Source: Clostridia bacterium
GTDB taxonomy: Bacteria; Bacillota; Clostridia; Christensenellales; CAG-138
DNA length: 6,751 nt
Direction of reading: 5' to 3'
NCBI GenBank assembly: GCA_016292635.1
Contig: JAEDIC010000036.1
Coordinates: 1-6,751 of the forward strand
Shown: piece after piece, positions 1 through 5,606 of the stretch
How positions within the stretch are numbered: position 1 is the first letter of the stretch
Layout of the letters: each line of letters begins with the position of its first letter
Translations under genes and position numbers: made by a program
Notes under the pieces: model-generated
The model's database searches: none
What the model was told of the DNA's origin: nothing
What the model saw: only the letters and a program-made list of their open reading frames with translations

Positions 1-6
1 TCCCAA

Positions 7-46
7 CTAAGGTTTTTCCAAGGTGAGCGTTGTAACGTAACCTTAG
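7..46 (-). repeat. 8-bp inverted repeat at the tRNA breakpoint (possible P1 extension of a group I intron)
   Basis: CTAAGGTT (46-39 on the minus strand) pairs perfectly with AACCTTAG (14-7), enclosing a 24-nt loop. The 5' arm starts in the anticodon (the CT of CCT). Just beyond the 3' arm the minus strand reads GGGA up to the window edge (4-1), which could begin a guide sequence GGGA.. pairing with exon end TCCT and placing a U-G wobble at the exon's last base. That geometry is typical of a group I intron P1, but only the first ~44 nt are visible. A recombinase core site or a chance hairpin remains possible. Confidence 0.4.
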
Positions 47-81
47 GAGGCGGACACTCTATCCTGCTGAGCTACGGGTGC
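43..81 (-). tRNA. tRNA-Arg(CCU), 5' half only; gene interrupted in the anticodon loop
   Basis: Read on the minus strand from 81, this gives a 7-nt acceptor strand GCACCCG, TA, a D stem GCTC/GAGT with loop AGCAGGATA, G26, anticodon 5' strand TCCGC and loop CTCCTAA with anticodon CCT at 47-45. This is the standard layout of bacterial tRNA-Arg(CCU). The expected 3' anticodon strand GCGGA, the T arm (GGTTC..) and the acceptor 3' strand CGGGTGC do not follow; positions 42-1 carry unrelated sequence. The 3' half must therefore lie beyond the left edge, after an intron or insertion, or be lost. A perfect promoter stands directly upstream, suggesting a gene that is still expressed. The tRNA identity is well supported; the nature of the interruption is inference. 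Confidence 0.8.
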
Positions 82-95
82 ACAAAGCACATATT

Positions 96-124
96 ATTAT
101 AGGGGAAGAGGGGTGGTTTGTCAA
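96..124 (-). promoter_or_regulatory. Consensus sigma-A promoter for the tRNA-Arg gene
   Basis: On the minus strand, -35 TTGACA (124-119) and -10 TATAAT (101-96) are separated by exactly 17 bp, matching consensus at all 12 positions. Transcription would start about 7 nt downstream, near 89, leaving a leader of about 8 nt before the tRNA 5' end at 81. This strength is normal for stable RNA genes. Confidence 0.88.
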
Positions 125-154
125 TAAATTTGGCAGGCACAATGGGAGAATATT

Positions 155-1255
155 CTAATACTCCTCCACGGTAAAACAGGGAAGGGCGGGCAGACGCTCT
201 CCTAACAGGAGGGCTTCCGGAGAAAGAACTTCAGCGTATCCGGATTTTATCAGAGAAAGTATATCCTGGTATCCCACAAGTAGCTGCGTCAGCCGACCTG
301 CATCCAGCTTTATATGGGCGGAAGGGGCAACAGCCCCGGAGAAGGTGAATATGCCGTTGTTTTCGGGTATTATCGGGTCGGTTATTTCCACGGAAATATC
401 GTCAAAGCCGCATACCTCCCTCATGAGAGCGGGGGCATTCAGCGCCGCCATTGCGCCCCAGGGGGAGATCTCAGCGGTAAAGCCATCAGGCACGGGGCCG
501 CGGAAGGTTTTTATGGTAAGCTTGCGGCCTTGCGCCATGGCGGCAAGATGCTCCATCAAAAGGGCGGCATGGGCGTCGTTGCCCATTATTTCCGGAACCA
601 GAAGCTGATCATCTGTAATGTAGTATGCGGCGTATGCGGCTGTGTACCCATTTGGGGCATAGCGAAGCAGCCGGCCTCCATCGGCGGCATAATCCCTGAG
701 CTTTAACCCCATATCTTCAATGCTGCGTATCACGCAGGCGGAATATCCGGCTGTGTTTTTTTGGTATATGGATAACAGCTCCTCCGCGAAAACATCCGAG
801 CAGAGGGAATCCAGCATATTCTCCACAGGGGTAAATACGGCTTCGTTTTTTGCGGTAAGTATGGCGGCATCTGCGGCGGGGAAATGGAGGTATCGGCGGT
901 ATATTTCAAAGTCCACCGGCTTTTGAAACAGGGCGAGGAAGCCCTGCGCTCTTGCGCTTTGCATAAAGAGGGAAAGACAGCCCCCCATGAGTCCCTTCCC
1001 GCGGGCGGCGGGATGGGTAGCTACGCCGCACATTATAATGGAAGGTATGGCATTGTTCCGTATGCGGAGGGTATAGGGCCAGCCGTGTACTGCGGAGAGT
1101 ATCTGCCCGTCTTCTTCCGCAACGGTGGAAAGCTCGGGCAGCCATCGCTCCGAGAAGAACCAATCACAAAAGGCGTCGCTGTCCCCAAAGCACTGCTGCC
1201 AGAGAGTGCGAAGATAAGGCATATCGTCGGTTTTCGCTGTACGGAATACTGCCAT
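155..1255 (-). CDS. GNAT-family N-acetyltransferase, Eis-like
   Basis: A 366-residue protein with an N-terminal GNAT fold. The acetyl-CoA loop is seen at residues 78-90 (VATHPAARGKGLM), following the usual beta strand. The long C-terminal half ends in a segment (about 310-366) with LDAGRLTQLLVGY, a following hydrophobic helix and a terminal FTVEEY, resembling the sterol-carrier-like tail domain of Eis-type acetyltransferases. Length (usual about 380-420) fits that family. Known Eis members acetylate amines such as aminoglycosides or peptides; the substrate here is unknown. It should be cytosolic, having no signal peptide. ATG at 1255 is chosen because AGGAG (1265-1261 on the minus strand) lies 5 nt upstream. 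It is divergent from the sigma-factor operon and has its own promoter. No clear terminator follows it before the tRNA promoter. Confidence 0.85.
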   Translation of the reverse strand: MAVFRTAKTDDMPYLRTLWQQCFGDSDAFCDWFFSERWLPELSTVAEEDGQILSAVHGWPYTLRIRNNAIPSIIMCGVATHPAARGKGLMGGCLSLFMQSARAQGFLALFQKPVDFEIYRRYLHFPAADAAILTAKNEAVFTPVENMLDSLCSDVFAEELLSIYQKNTAGYSACVIRSIEDMGLKLRDYAADGGRLLRYAPNGYTAAYAAYYITDDQLLVPEIMGNDAHAALLMEHLAAMAQGRKLTIKTFRGPVPDGFTAEISPWGAMAALNAPALMREVCGFDDISVEITDPIIPENNGIFTFSGAVAPSAHIKLDAGRLTQLLVGYQDILSLIKSGYAEVLSPEALLLGERLPALPCFTVEEY

Positions 1256-1289
1256 GGAGTCTCCTTTTTATGGACATATCTTAATGTGT

Positions 1290-1318
1290 ATCATATCAAA
1301 GGGGAAGGGCAAAGGCAA
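1290..1318 (-). promoter_or_regulatory. Probable promoter of the GNAT gene
   Basis: On the minus strand, TTGCCT (1318-1313), a 17-bp spacer and TATGAT (1295-1290) give 4/6 and 5/6 matches to the sigma-A consensus. It lies about 35 nt upstream of the acetyltransferase start codon. Inferred from sequence only. Confidence 0.5.
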
Positions 1319-1322
1319 GGCG

Positions 1323-1351
1323 TTGACAGGGAGCGAAAAAAGTTTTAAATT
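1323..1351 (+). promoter_or_regulatory. Probable promoter of the sigma/anti-sigma operon
   Basis: TTGACA (1323-1328), a 17-bp spacer and TAAATT (1346-1351): a perfect -35 box and a 4/6 -10 box. It stands 53 nt before the sigma-factor ATG. It looks like a housekeeping sigma-A promoter rather than an ECF-type GGAAC/CGTC promoter, so basal expression of the operon would not need its own sigma factor. Additional autoregulation cannot be excluded. Confidence 0.55.
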
Positions 1352-1404
1352 AGTTGCAATAAAATCATCTGTTTTTCCATTAACCATATGAAAGGAGCGA
1401 AAGC

Positions 1405-1962
1405 ATGCTGATGATTTGCTTGACGTCGGTAAATGATATCAGAAGTGACAGCCAGATGCTGGATGACTGCATCCGTGCAATGGCCGCAGGTGACAGCTCC
1501 GGATTGGCTCAACTGTATGAGCAGGTCAGTCCGGCTGTGTACGGCTTCGCACTTTCTGTTTTGAAAAACAGGCATGACGCCGAGGATGTTTTGCAGGATT
1601 GCTTTATAAACGCATTAGGCGGTGCGGCGGGCTATCGCTCGGCAGGCAAGCCCATGGCGTGGCTTTTGACCATCACGAGAAACCTGTGTATGCAGAAGCT
1701 CAGGGAGCGCAGACGCAGCTTGGATATTCCGGAGGAGGACTGGGAAAGGTATATTGAGAGCATTGACAGAGTAACGCCGGAAGACAGGCTGGTGCTTACG
1801 GAGGTAATGCGAACCCTTTCGGATGAGGAGCGGCAGATAGTGGTGCTCCACGCAGTGGGAGGCTTTAAGCACAGGGAAATAGCGGAGCTGATGGAAATGC
1901 CGCTTGCAACTGTTCTTTCAAAATACAGCAGGTCGATAAAAAAACTCAGGAAGCATTTATGA
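1405..1962 (+). CDS. ECF-type (sigma-70 family) RNA polymerase sigma factor
   Basis: A 185-residue sigma factor with only the two core domains. Region 2 lies at about 33-100, including the core-RNAP contact motif DAEDVLQDCFINA (58-70) and the -10-recognition stretch PMAWLLTITRNLCMQKLRER. Region 4 lies at about 125-183, with a helix-turn-helix around HREIAELMEMPLATVLSKYSRSIKKL that reads the -35 element. Region 1.1 and region 3 are absent, as is usual for ECF factors. There is no SigI-type C-terminal domain, although the partner downstream is RsgI-like. ATG 1405 is preceded by AAAGGAG at 1391-1397, 7 nt away; the next ATG (1411) is too far from it. The anti-sigma gene follows after 14 nt, so the two are co-translated. 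It presumably stays membrane-bound until a signal releases it. Target genes are unknown. Confidence 0.9.
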   Translation: MLMICLTSVNDIRSDSQMLDDCIRAMAAGDSSGLAQLYEQVSPAVYGFALSVLKNRHDAEDVLQDCFINALGGAAGYRSAGKPMAWLLTITRNLCMQKLRERRRSLDIPEEDWERYIESIDRVTPEDRLVLTEVMRTLSDEERQIVVLHAVGGFKHREIAELMEMPLATVLSKYSRSIKKLRKHL

Positions 1963-1968
1963 AAGGAG
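1963..1968 (+). promoter_or_regulatory. Ribosome binding site that decides the anti-sigma start
   Basis: AAGGAG, 8 nt before ATG 1977. An in-frame ATG at 1959, overlapping the sigma stop codon, would add six residues (MKGAAA) but has no Shine-Dalgarno sequence of its own. The 12-mer ATGAAAGGAGCG around this site (1959-1970) occurs identically before the sigma gene (1388-1399). Confidence 0.75.
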
Positions 1969-1976
1969 CGGCAGCC

Positions 1977-3278
1977 ATGTCAAAGAATAAGCTGGAAAGC
2001 AGAATAAAGCAGGCGTTTGAAAACGCCACTCCCGACCTTCTTGATGCCATCCTGCAAAAGAGCGAGCAACAGAAAGGAAAAGTGGTATACATGGAACAGA
2101 GGAAAAACAGAACCGCCGCCATGAGGTGGCTTACTGCGGCAGCGGCTGCGCTGGTGCTGTGCATTGGAGGATTTGGCGGATACAGCGCCTACATAAACCT
2201 TGCGGTGGATTCGGTGATAGCGCTGGATGTGAACCCCAGCATTGAGGTTGAGGTAAACAGCAAGGAGCGGGTCATCACAGTAACCCCCCTGAATGAAGAC
2301 GGTAAGGTTGTAGTGGGAGATATGGATTTCAAGGGAAGCGACCTTGACGTAACGGTAAACGCGCTGATCGGCTCAATGCTGAGAAACGGTTATATAAACG
2401 ATATCTCCAACTCCATACTGCTAAGTGTGGACAGCGATGACCCCGCAAAGGGCGCGGAGCTTCAGAGCCGCCTTGCGGACGAGATAAATGTACTGCTGCA
2501 GACGGATACCTTCTCAGGTGCTGTCCTTAGCCAGAATCTTACTTCCGATGGTGAGCTGGATGCTCTTGCGGAGCAGTATGGCATCACAAAGGGCAAGGCA
2601 AAGCTTATACAGCAGATAGTTGCCCAGAACACAATGCATACATTTGATGAACTTGCACCGCTTTCCATAAACGAGCTGAACCTTCTCAGCAGCCGCAGCG
2701 GAGTATCCCTTGAAAACATAAGCTCCGTAGGGTCTGCCAGCGACAAGGCGTATATCGGCGAAGCGGCGGCAAAGGCGGCTGTGCTGGCATATGCGGGGGT
2801 AAACGAAAAGGATATCACCGATTATGAAGCCGACATGGACTATGAGCGCGGCGTAATGGTATATGAGATAGAGTTTAATCACGGCGGTCGTGAATACGAA
2901 TACGATGTGGATGCCGTTACCGGAGAGGTGATTCGCAGCGACAGCGACCGGGATGATGACGTATACGACGATATGGATGGCGACCGGGACGATAACCACA
3001 GTTCCCCTCTGAAGGAGCAGAATACTTCCGATACCGCCCAAGGCGCCCAGCAGAATGACAGCGATGGCTATATCGGCAAGGATGCCGCAAAGTCCGCGGC
3101 ACTGGCCCACGCAGGCCTTAGCGTTGAGCAGGTTAAGTTCGTAAAGTGCGAGCGCGATCGTGAGGATGGCAGAGTGGTATACGAAATCGAGTTCAAAATG
3201 GGCGGTATGGAGTATGAATATGAGATAGATGCTTCAACCGGCGCTGTTCTCAAATACGATAAGGAAAGGGACGACTGA
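1977..3278 (+). CDS. Membrane anti-sigma factor, RsgI-like, with two C-terminal PepSY domains
   Basis: A 433-residue protein, probably the inhibitor and sensor of the upstream ECF sigma factor. Residues 1-50 are a basic, helical cytosolic part (the presumed sigma-binding region) that does not resemble the usual RsgI N-terminal domain. A transmembrane helix lies at about 51-73. An RsgI-like extracytoplasmic domain follows (about 75-165) with DVNPSIEVEV at 84-93; RsgI proteins cut themselves at this Asn-Pro bond. A helical segment (about 185-240) precedes PepSY 1 (about 259-322, YIGEAAAKAAVLAYAG... to YEYDVDAVTGEVI), an Asp-rich linker (323-364) and PepSY 2 (about 365-428, YIGKDAAKSAALAHAG... 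to YEYEIDASTGAVL). PepSY domains are often linked to protease inhibition or envelope sensing. Starting at 1977 rather than 1959 fits the Shine-Dalgarno spacing. A strong terminator follows. The domain calls are firm; the anti-sigma role is inferred from operon and architecture. Confidence 0.85.
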   Translation: MSKNKLESRIKQAFENATPDLLDAILQKSEQQKGKVVYMEQRKNRTAAMRWLTAAAAALVLCIGGFGGYSAYINLAVDSVIALDVNPSIEVEVNSKERVITVTPLNEDGKVVVGDMDFKGSDLDVTVNALIGSMLRNGYINDISNSILLSVDSDDPAKGAELQSRLADEINVLLQTDTFSGAVLSQNLTSDGELDALAEQYGITKGKAKLIQQIVAQNTMHTFDELAPLSINELNLLSSRSGVSLENISSVGSASDKAYIGEAAAKAAVLAYAGVNEKDITDYEADMDYERGVMVYEIEFNHGGREYEYDVDAVTGEVIRSDSDRDDDVYDDMDGDRDDNHSSPLKEQNTSDTAQGAQQNDSDGYIGKDAAKSAALAHAGLSVEQVKFVKCERDREDGRVVYEIEFKMGGMEYEYEIDASTGAVLKYDKERDD

Positions 3279-3286
3279 TATCCCGA

Positions 3287-3314
3287 TAAAAACCTCCCCA
3301 AGGGGAGGTTTTTT
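3287..3314. terminator. Bidirectional rho-independent terminator
   Basis: AACCTCCCC (3291-3299) pairs perfectly with GGGGAGGTT (3302-3310) around a very short loop. T runs follow on the plus strand (3309-3314), and A residues precede it (3287-3292), forming a U tract on the minus strand. It ends the sigma/anti-sigma operon from the left and the convergent aldo/keto reductase gene from the right, 17 nt from the latter's stop codon. Confidence 0.92.
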
Positions 3315-3330
3315 GCGTAGGATGTAAAAT

Positions 3331-4437
3331 TCATTTTGCCAGCGCTGCCGCAAGCTTTTGCATAACATCGGGTATGTTTATATTCTGGGGGCAGAGGGCA
3401 GCGCAGGCGCCGCAGCCAATGCAGTTATCCGCGCCCCTGGCCTTGTCAAAGCCCTCGGCGCGCCATGTGGAGCCGCTGGTATTCAGCACATTGTAGCCCT
3501 TTATGAGCAGGGGAATATCCAGCTCCATGGGACAGGCGGGCACGCAGTAGCGGCAGGAGGAGCACAGCACGCCCGCCTCTTTCATAAAGGCTCGGGCGGC
3601 TTCGGCCAATATCTGCTTTTCTTCTTCCGTAAGGCGAGCGGGGTCAGCGAAGGTTGAAAGATTGTCCTCAAGCTGCTCAATGGTGGACATTCCGCTTAGT
3701 ATGGTCTGCACGGCGGGCAGGTCAAAAAGATATCTGAATGCCCATGAGGCTACAGATTGGTTTGGTGCGGCGGCTTTGAGCATATCCGAAGCTTCCTTGT
3801 TCAGGTTGGCAAGCTTGCCGCCCTTTACGGGTTCCATTATCCATGTGGGTATGTCGTTGTCCTCAAGCACCTTATACTGGGCGGAGGCGCCAATAAGATC
3901 CCAGTCAAGGTAGTTCACCTGTATCTGGGCCATGTCGAACCTGTGCCAGTCCAGGGTTTTTTGAATTATCTCCGGGGTGCCGTGGGAAGAAAAACCCAGA
4001 TAGCGTATGCGGCCTTCCTTCTGCTGTTCCAGAAGGAAGTCAAGATAGCCGTTTGCGGGATCGGTGTATTCGTCAAAAGTGCCTGCGGTTATGTTGTGCA
4101 GCAGATATACATCGAAATAATCGGTGTTGCAGCGCTTCAGCTGCTGAGCAAACATATCCTTTATATCCTTGGCGTTGGTCACCTTGAACTTTGTGGCAAG
4201 GTAATAGGAATCCCGGGGATAGTCGCTCAGGGTTTCGCCGATGAATCTTTCGGAATCACCGCTCTGGTATATATGGGCGGTGTCAAAATAGTTTATGCCG
4301 CCGGAGATGGCTCTGTCTATTATGGCGCGGCCTTTCATCCTGTCTATAACGCCGGGCTTACCTTCAACCTCGGGCAACCTCATAACGCCTAAGCCAAGGG
4401 CGGATATATTCATGTCGTTGAATCTTTTATACTGCAT
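3331..4437 (-). CDS. Aldo/keto reductase with C-terminal 2x[4Fe-4S] ferredoxin domain
   Basis: A 368-residue cytosolic oxidoreductase. The AKR barrel (about 1-285) has the full catalytic tetrad: Asp52 and Tyr57 in FDTAHIY, Lys83 in LATKF, and His114 in YLLHN. GFSSHG (148-153) and EPVKGG (202-207) are typical of this AKR subgroup. Residues about 290-365 carry two CxxCxxCxxxCP motifs (Cys292/295/298/302 and Cys339/342/345/349), each expected to hold a 4Fe-4S cluster, so electrons may enter or leave through ferredoxin-like transfer as well as NAD(P)H. Such fusions are common in anaerobes; the substrate is unknown. The start is placed at 4437, not at the upstream in-frame ATG 4467, because AAGGAG (4450-4445 on the minus strand) sits 7 nt before it and MQYKRFNDMNISALGLG is the normal family N terminus. 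It is monocistronic with its own promoter. Confidence 0.93.
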   Translation of the reverse strand: MQYKRFNDMNISALGLGVMRLPEVEGKPGVIDRMKGRAIIDRAISGGINYFDTAHIYQSGDSERFIGETLSDYPRDSYYLATKFKVTNAKDIKDMFAQQLKRCNTDYFDVYLLHNITAGTFDEYTDPANGYLDFLLEQQKEGRIRYLGFSSHGTPEIIQKTLDWHRFDMAQIQVNYLDWDLIGASAQYKVLEDNDIPTWIMEPVKGGKLANLNKEASDMLKAAAPNQSVASWAFRYLFDLPAVQTILSGMSTIEQLEDNLSTFADPARLTEEEKQILAEAARAFMKEAGVLCSSCRYCVPACPMELDIPLLIKGYNVLNTSGSTWRAEGFDKARGADNCIGCGACAALCPQNINIPDVMQKLAAALAK

Positions 4438-4444
4438 ACGGTAT

Positions 4445-4450
4445 CTCCTT
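4445..4450 (-). promoter_or_regulatory. Ribosome binding site that decides the aldo/keto reductase start
   Basis: AAGGAG on the minus strand, 7 nt before ATG 4437. The alternative start at 4467 lies upstream of this site and has no purine-rich sequence at the right distance, and it would sit only a few bases from the predicted -10 box. Confidence 0.8.
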
Positions 4451-4474
4451 GCTGAATATAAAGGCATATATACA

Positions 4475-4502
4475 ATTATACCTTATGGAGGCAGTTTATC
4501 AA
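4475..4502 (-). promoter_or_regulatory. Promoter of the aldo/keto reductase gene
   Basis: On the minus strand, TTGATA (4502-4497), a 16-bp spacer and a perfect TATAAT (4480-4475). Transcription should start near 4468, giving a leader of about 30 nt. Confidence 0.75.
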
Positions 4503-4550
4503 TGGTTTTGCGGCGCTTTAGAGAGAGATGAACGCATCCTGCCGCGTCGG

Positions 4551-4580
4551 TTGACGGGTATTGTATTGCTGTGATAGAAT
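4551..4580 (+). promoter_or_regulatory. Promoter of the rhodanese-like lipoprotein gene
   Basis: TTGACG (4551-4556), an 18-bp spacer and TAGAAT (4575-4580) with an extended TGN just before the -10 box (4572-4574). A second TATAAT at 4583-4588 lacks a well-spaced -35. The leader to the ATG is about 65 nt. With the aldo/keto reductase promoter, this accounts for the main signals in the 214-bp divergent spacer; I see no convincing riboswitch or operator. Confidence 0.6.
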
Positions 4581-4651
4581 TATATAATCGGATAAAATTA
4601 ACGTTTGTTCGTTGTAAAGTCTTGAATAATTTATTTGAAAGGGAATGAACC

Positions 4652-5467
4652 ATGAAAAAACTGTTTTGCGTAATTATAGCCATGGCTATGATAATATCCC
4701 TTACCGCCTGCGCAAAAGAAGACGTGCCCACCGTTGATGCGGCGGAATCCCCAATAGCGGAGCAGGTAGTGACAGAAGATGCGGTAGTGGCGGAGATCCC
4801 CACGGCCTCCGAGGATGGAGAGCCTGAGATTATGATACCCGCGGCAGACGCTGCAGAGCTGCCCCCCGCCCAGCCCGATCCAAACAATCAGTTCGGTGTT
4901 GACGCCAACATCAATGTTGAAACCATAGATGAGTGGCTTGGTCTTGACTTTGTGGCGTACAGGGATGTTCGCATGATGATAGATCCCGGCTGCTATGAGG
5001 CCATCTGCGGCGATTCCGTGCTGTCCGGCATAGTGGATGGGTTTGAAGTGGTGCCATATCCTTACCTTGCCACCCTTACAGGGCTTCCCCCCGAGGTTGC
5101 AAAGACCCAGTATGACGGCGATAAGCTGTTTGATCTGGAGTTTGACGAAAGCGGCGCTATCACCTCCGTGAAGGCTAACTTCGTGGAGTCCGAGGCGATA
5201 ATAAACGATCTGTTCCCCAAGGGTCAGCCCATATTCCTCATGTGCGGCGGCGGCGGTTATGCCTCCTTTACCAAAAACCTGCTGATACAGCTTGGCTATG
5301 ATGAAACCATGATCTACAACGTGGGCGGCTATTGGCAGTACGCCGCGGAAGGCCCCGGAGCAAACACCGTAGAGATCAAGACCACGGTGGACGGAGTGGA
5401 GTACAATGCCTTCCACAGACTGGATTATCATTATATAGATTTTTCCCAGCTGCATCCTGTGGACTAA
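4652..5467 (+). CDS. Lipoprotein with a rhodanese-like domain
   Basis: A 271-residue secreted lipoprotein. Residues 1-20 are a lipoprotein signal peptide (MKK, hydrophobic core, lipobox LTAC with lipidated Cys20). Residues 21-80 are a low-complexity Ala/Glu/Asp/Pro linker. Residues about 92-235 resemble a rhodanese domain: VAYRDVR (101-107) fits the first conserved segment, and IFLMCGGGGYASF (194-206) followed by LLIQLGYDETMIYNVGGYW matches the active-site loop, helix and final strand. Cys198 sits at the persulfide-forming position in a six-residue CGGGGYA loop. The usual GHIPGA motif is not recognisable, so the domain has diverged. It would act on the outer face of the membrane, in sulfur transfer, redox chemistry or non-catalytic binding. 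GAAAGGGA (4637-4644) lies 7 nt before ATG 4652. It is monocistronic. Confidence 0.85.
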   Translation: MKKLFCVIIAMAMIISLTACAKEDVPTVDAAESPIAEQVVTEDAVVAEIPTASEDGEPEIMIPAADAAELPPAQPDPNNQFGVDANINVETIDEWLGLDFVAYRDVRMMIDPGCYEAICGDSVLSGIVDGFEVVPYPYLATLTGLPPEVAKTQYDGDKLFDLEFDESGAITSVKANFVESEAIINDLFPKGQPIFLMCGGGGYASFTKNLLIQLGYDETMIYNVGGYWQYAAEGPGANTVEIKTTVDGVEYNAFHRLDYHYIDFSQLHPVD

Positions 5468-5489
5468 GGCCGCACGTATATTAAAAACG

Positions 5490-5514
5490 GGGCGTGACAA
5501 ATGTCGCGCCCTTT
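5490..5514 (+). terminator. Possible terminator after the lipoprotein gene
   Basis: GGGCGTGACA (5490-5499) pairs with TGTCGCGCCC (5502-5511) with one G-T wobble and a 2-nt nominal loop. Only three Ts follow on the plus strand, so termination would be weak. On the minus strand a better T run follows, but no minus-strand gene is close. Confidence 0.5.
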
Positions 5515-5547
5515 GCAATGCCGTTACTTCTATTAATCATATTATTA

Positions 5548-5576
5548 TTGGCAAAAAAGGCCGATTGTTGTAGAAT
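5548..5576 (+). promoter_or_regulatory. Promoter of the phosphatidyltransferase gene
   Basis: TTGGCA (5548-5553), a 17-bp spacer and TAGAAT (5571-5576), each matching 5/6 of the sigma-A consensus. The leader to ATG 5607 is about 25 nt and contains GAGGAG at 5595-5600. Confidence 0.65.
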
Positions 5577-5606
5577 TAATATGAGCAAAAATACGAGGAG
5601 TTACTT

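Noticed and set aside
1405..1962. Assignment of the sigma factor as SigI because of its RsgI-like neighbour
   Set aside because: The protein has only ECF-type regions 2 and 4 and is shorter than SigI (about 240-250 residues), with no SigI C-terminal domain.
2514..3110. A 198-codon hydrophobic open frame on the minus strand within the anti-sigma gene
   Set aside because: It lies entirely inside well-defined PepSY and RsgI-like coding sequence. The hydrophobicity comes from the complement of Asp/Glu codons, and there is no start signal.
4438..4467. N-terminal extension of the aldo/keto reductase starting at ATG 4467
   Set aside because: The extension MPLYSARRYR covers the Shine-Dalgarno of the downstream ATG and nearly reaches the -10 box; the family N terminus begins at MQYKRF.
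4631..5518. A long open frame (295 codons) on the minus strand opposite the lipoprotein gene
   Set aside because: It is a mirror of the coding bias of the real gene. It has no ribosome binding site or recognisable domain, while the plus-strand gene has a signal peptide, lipobox and rhodanese-like motifs.
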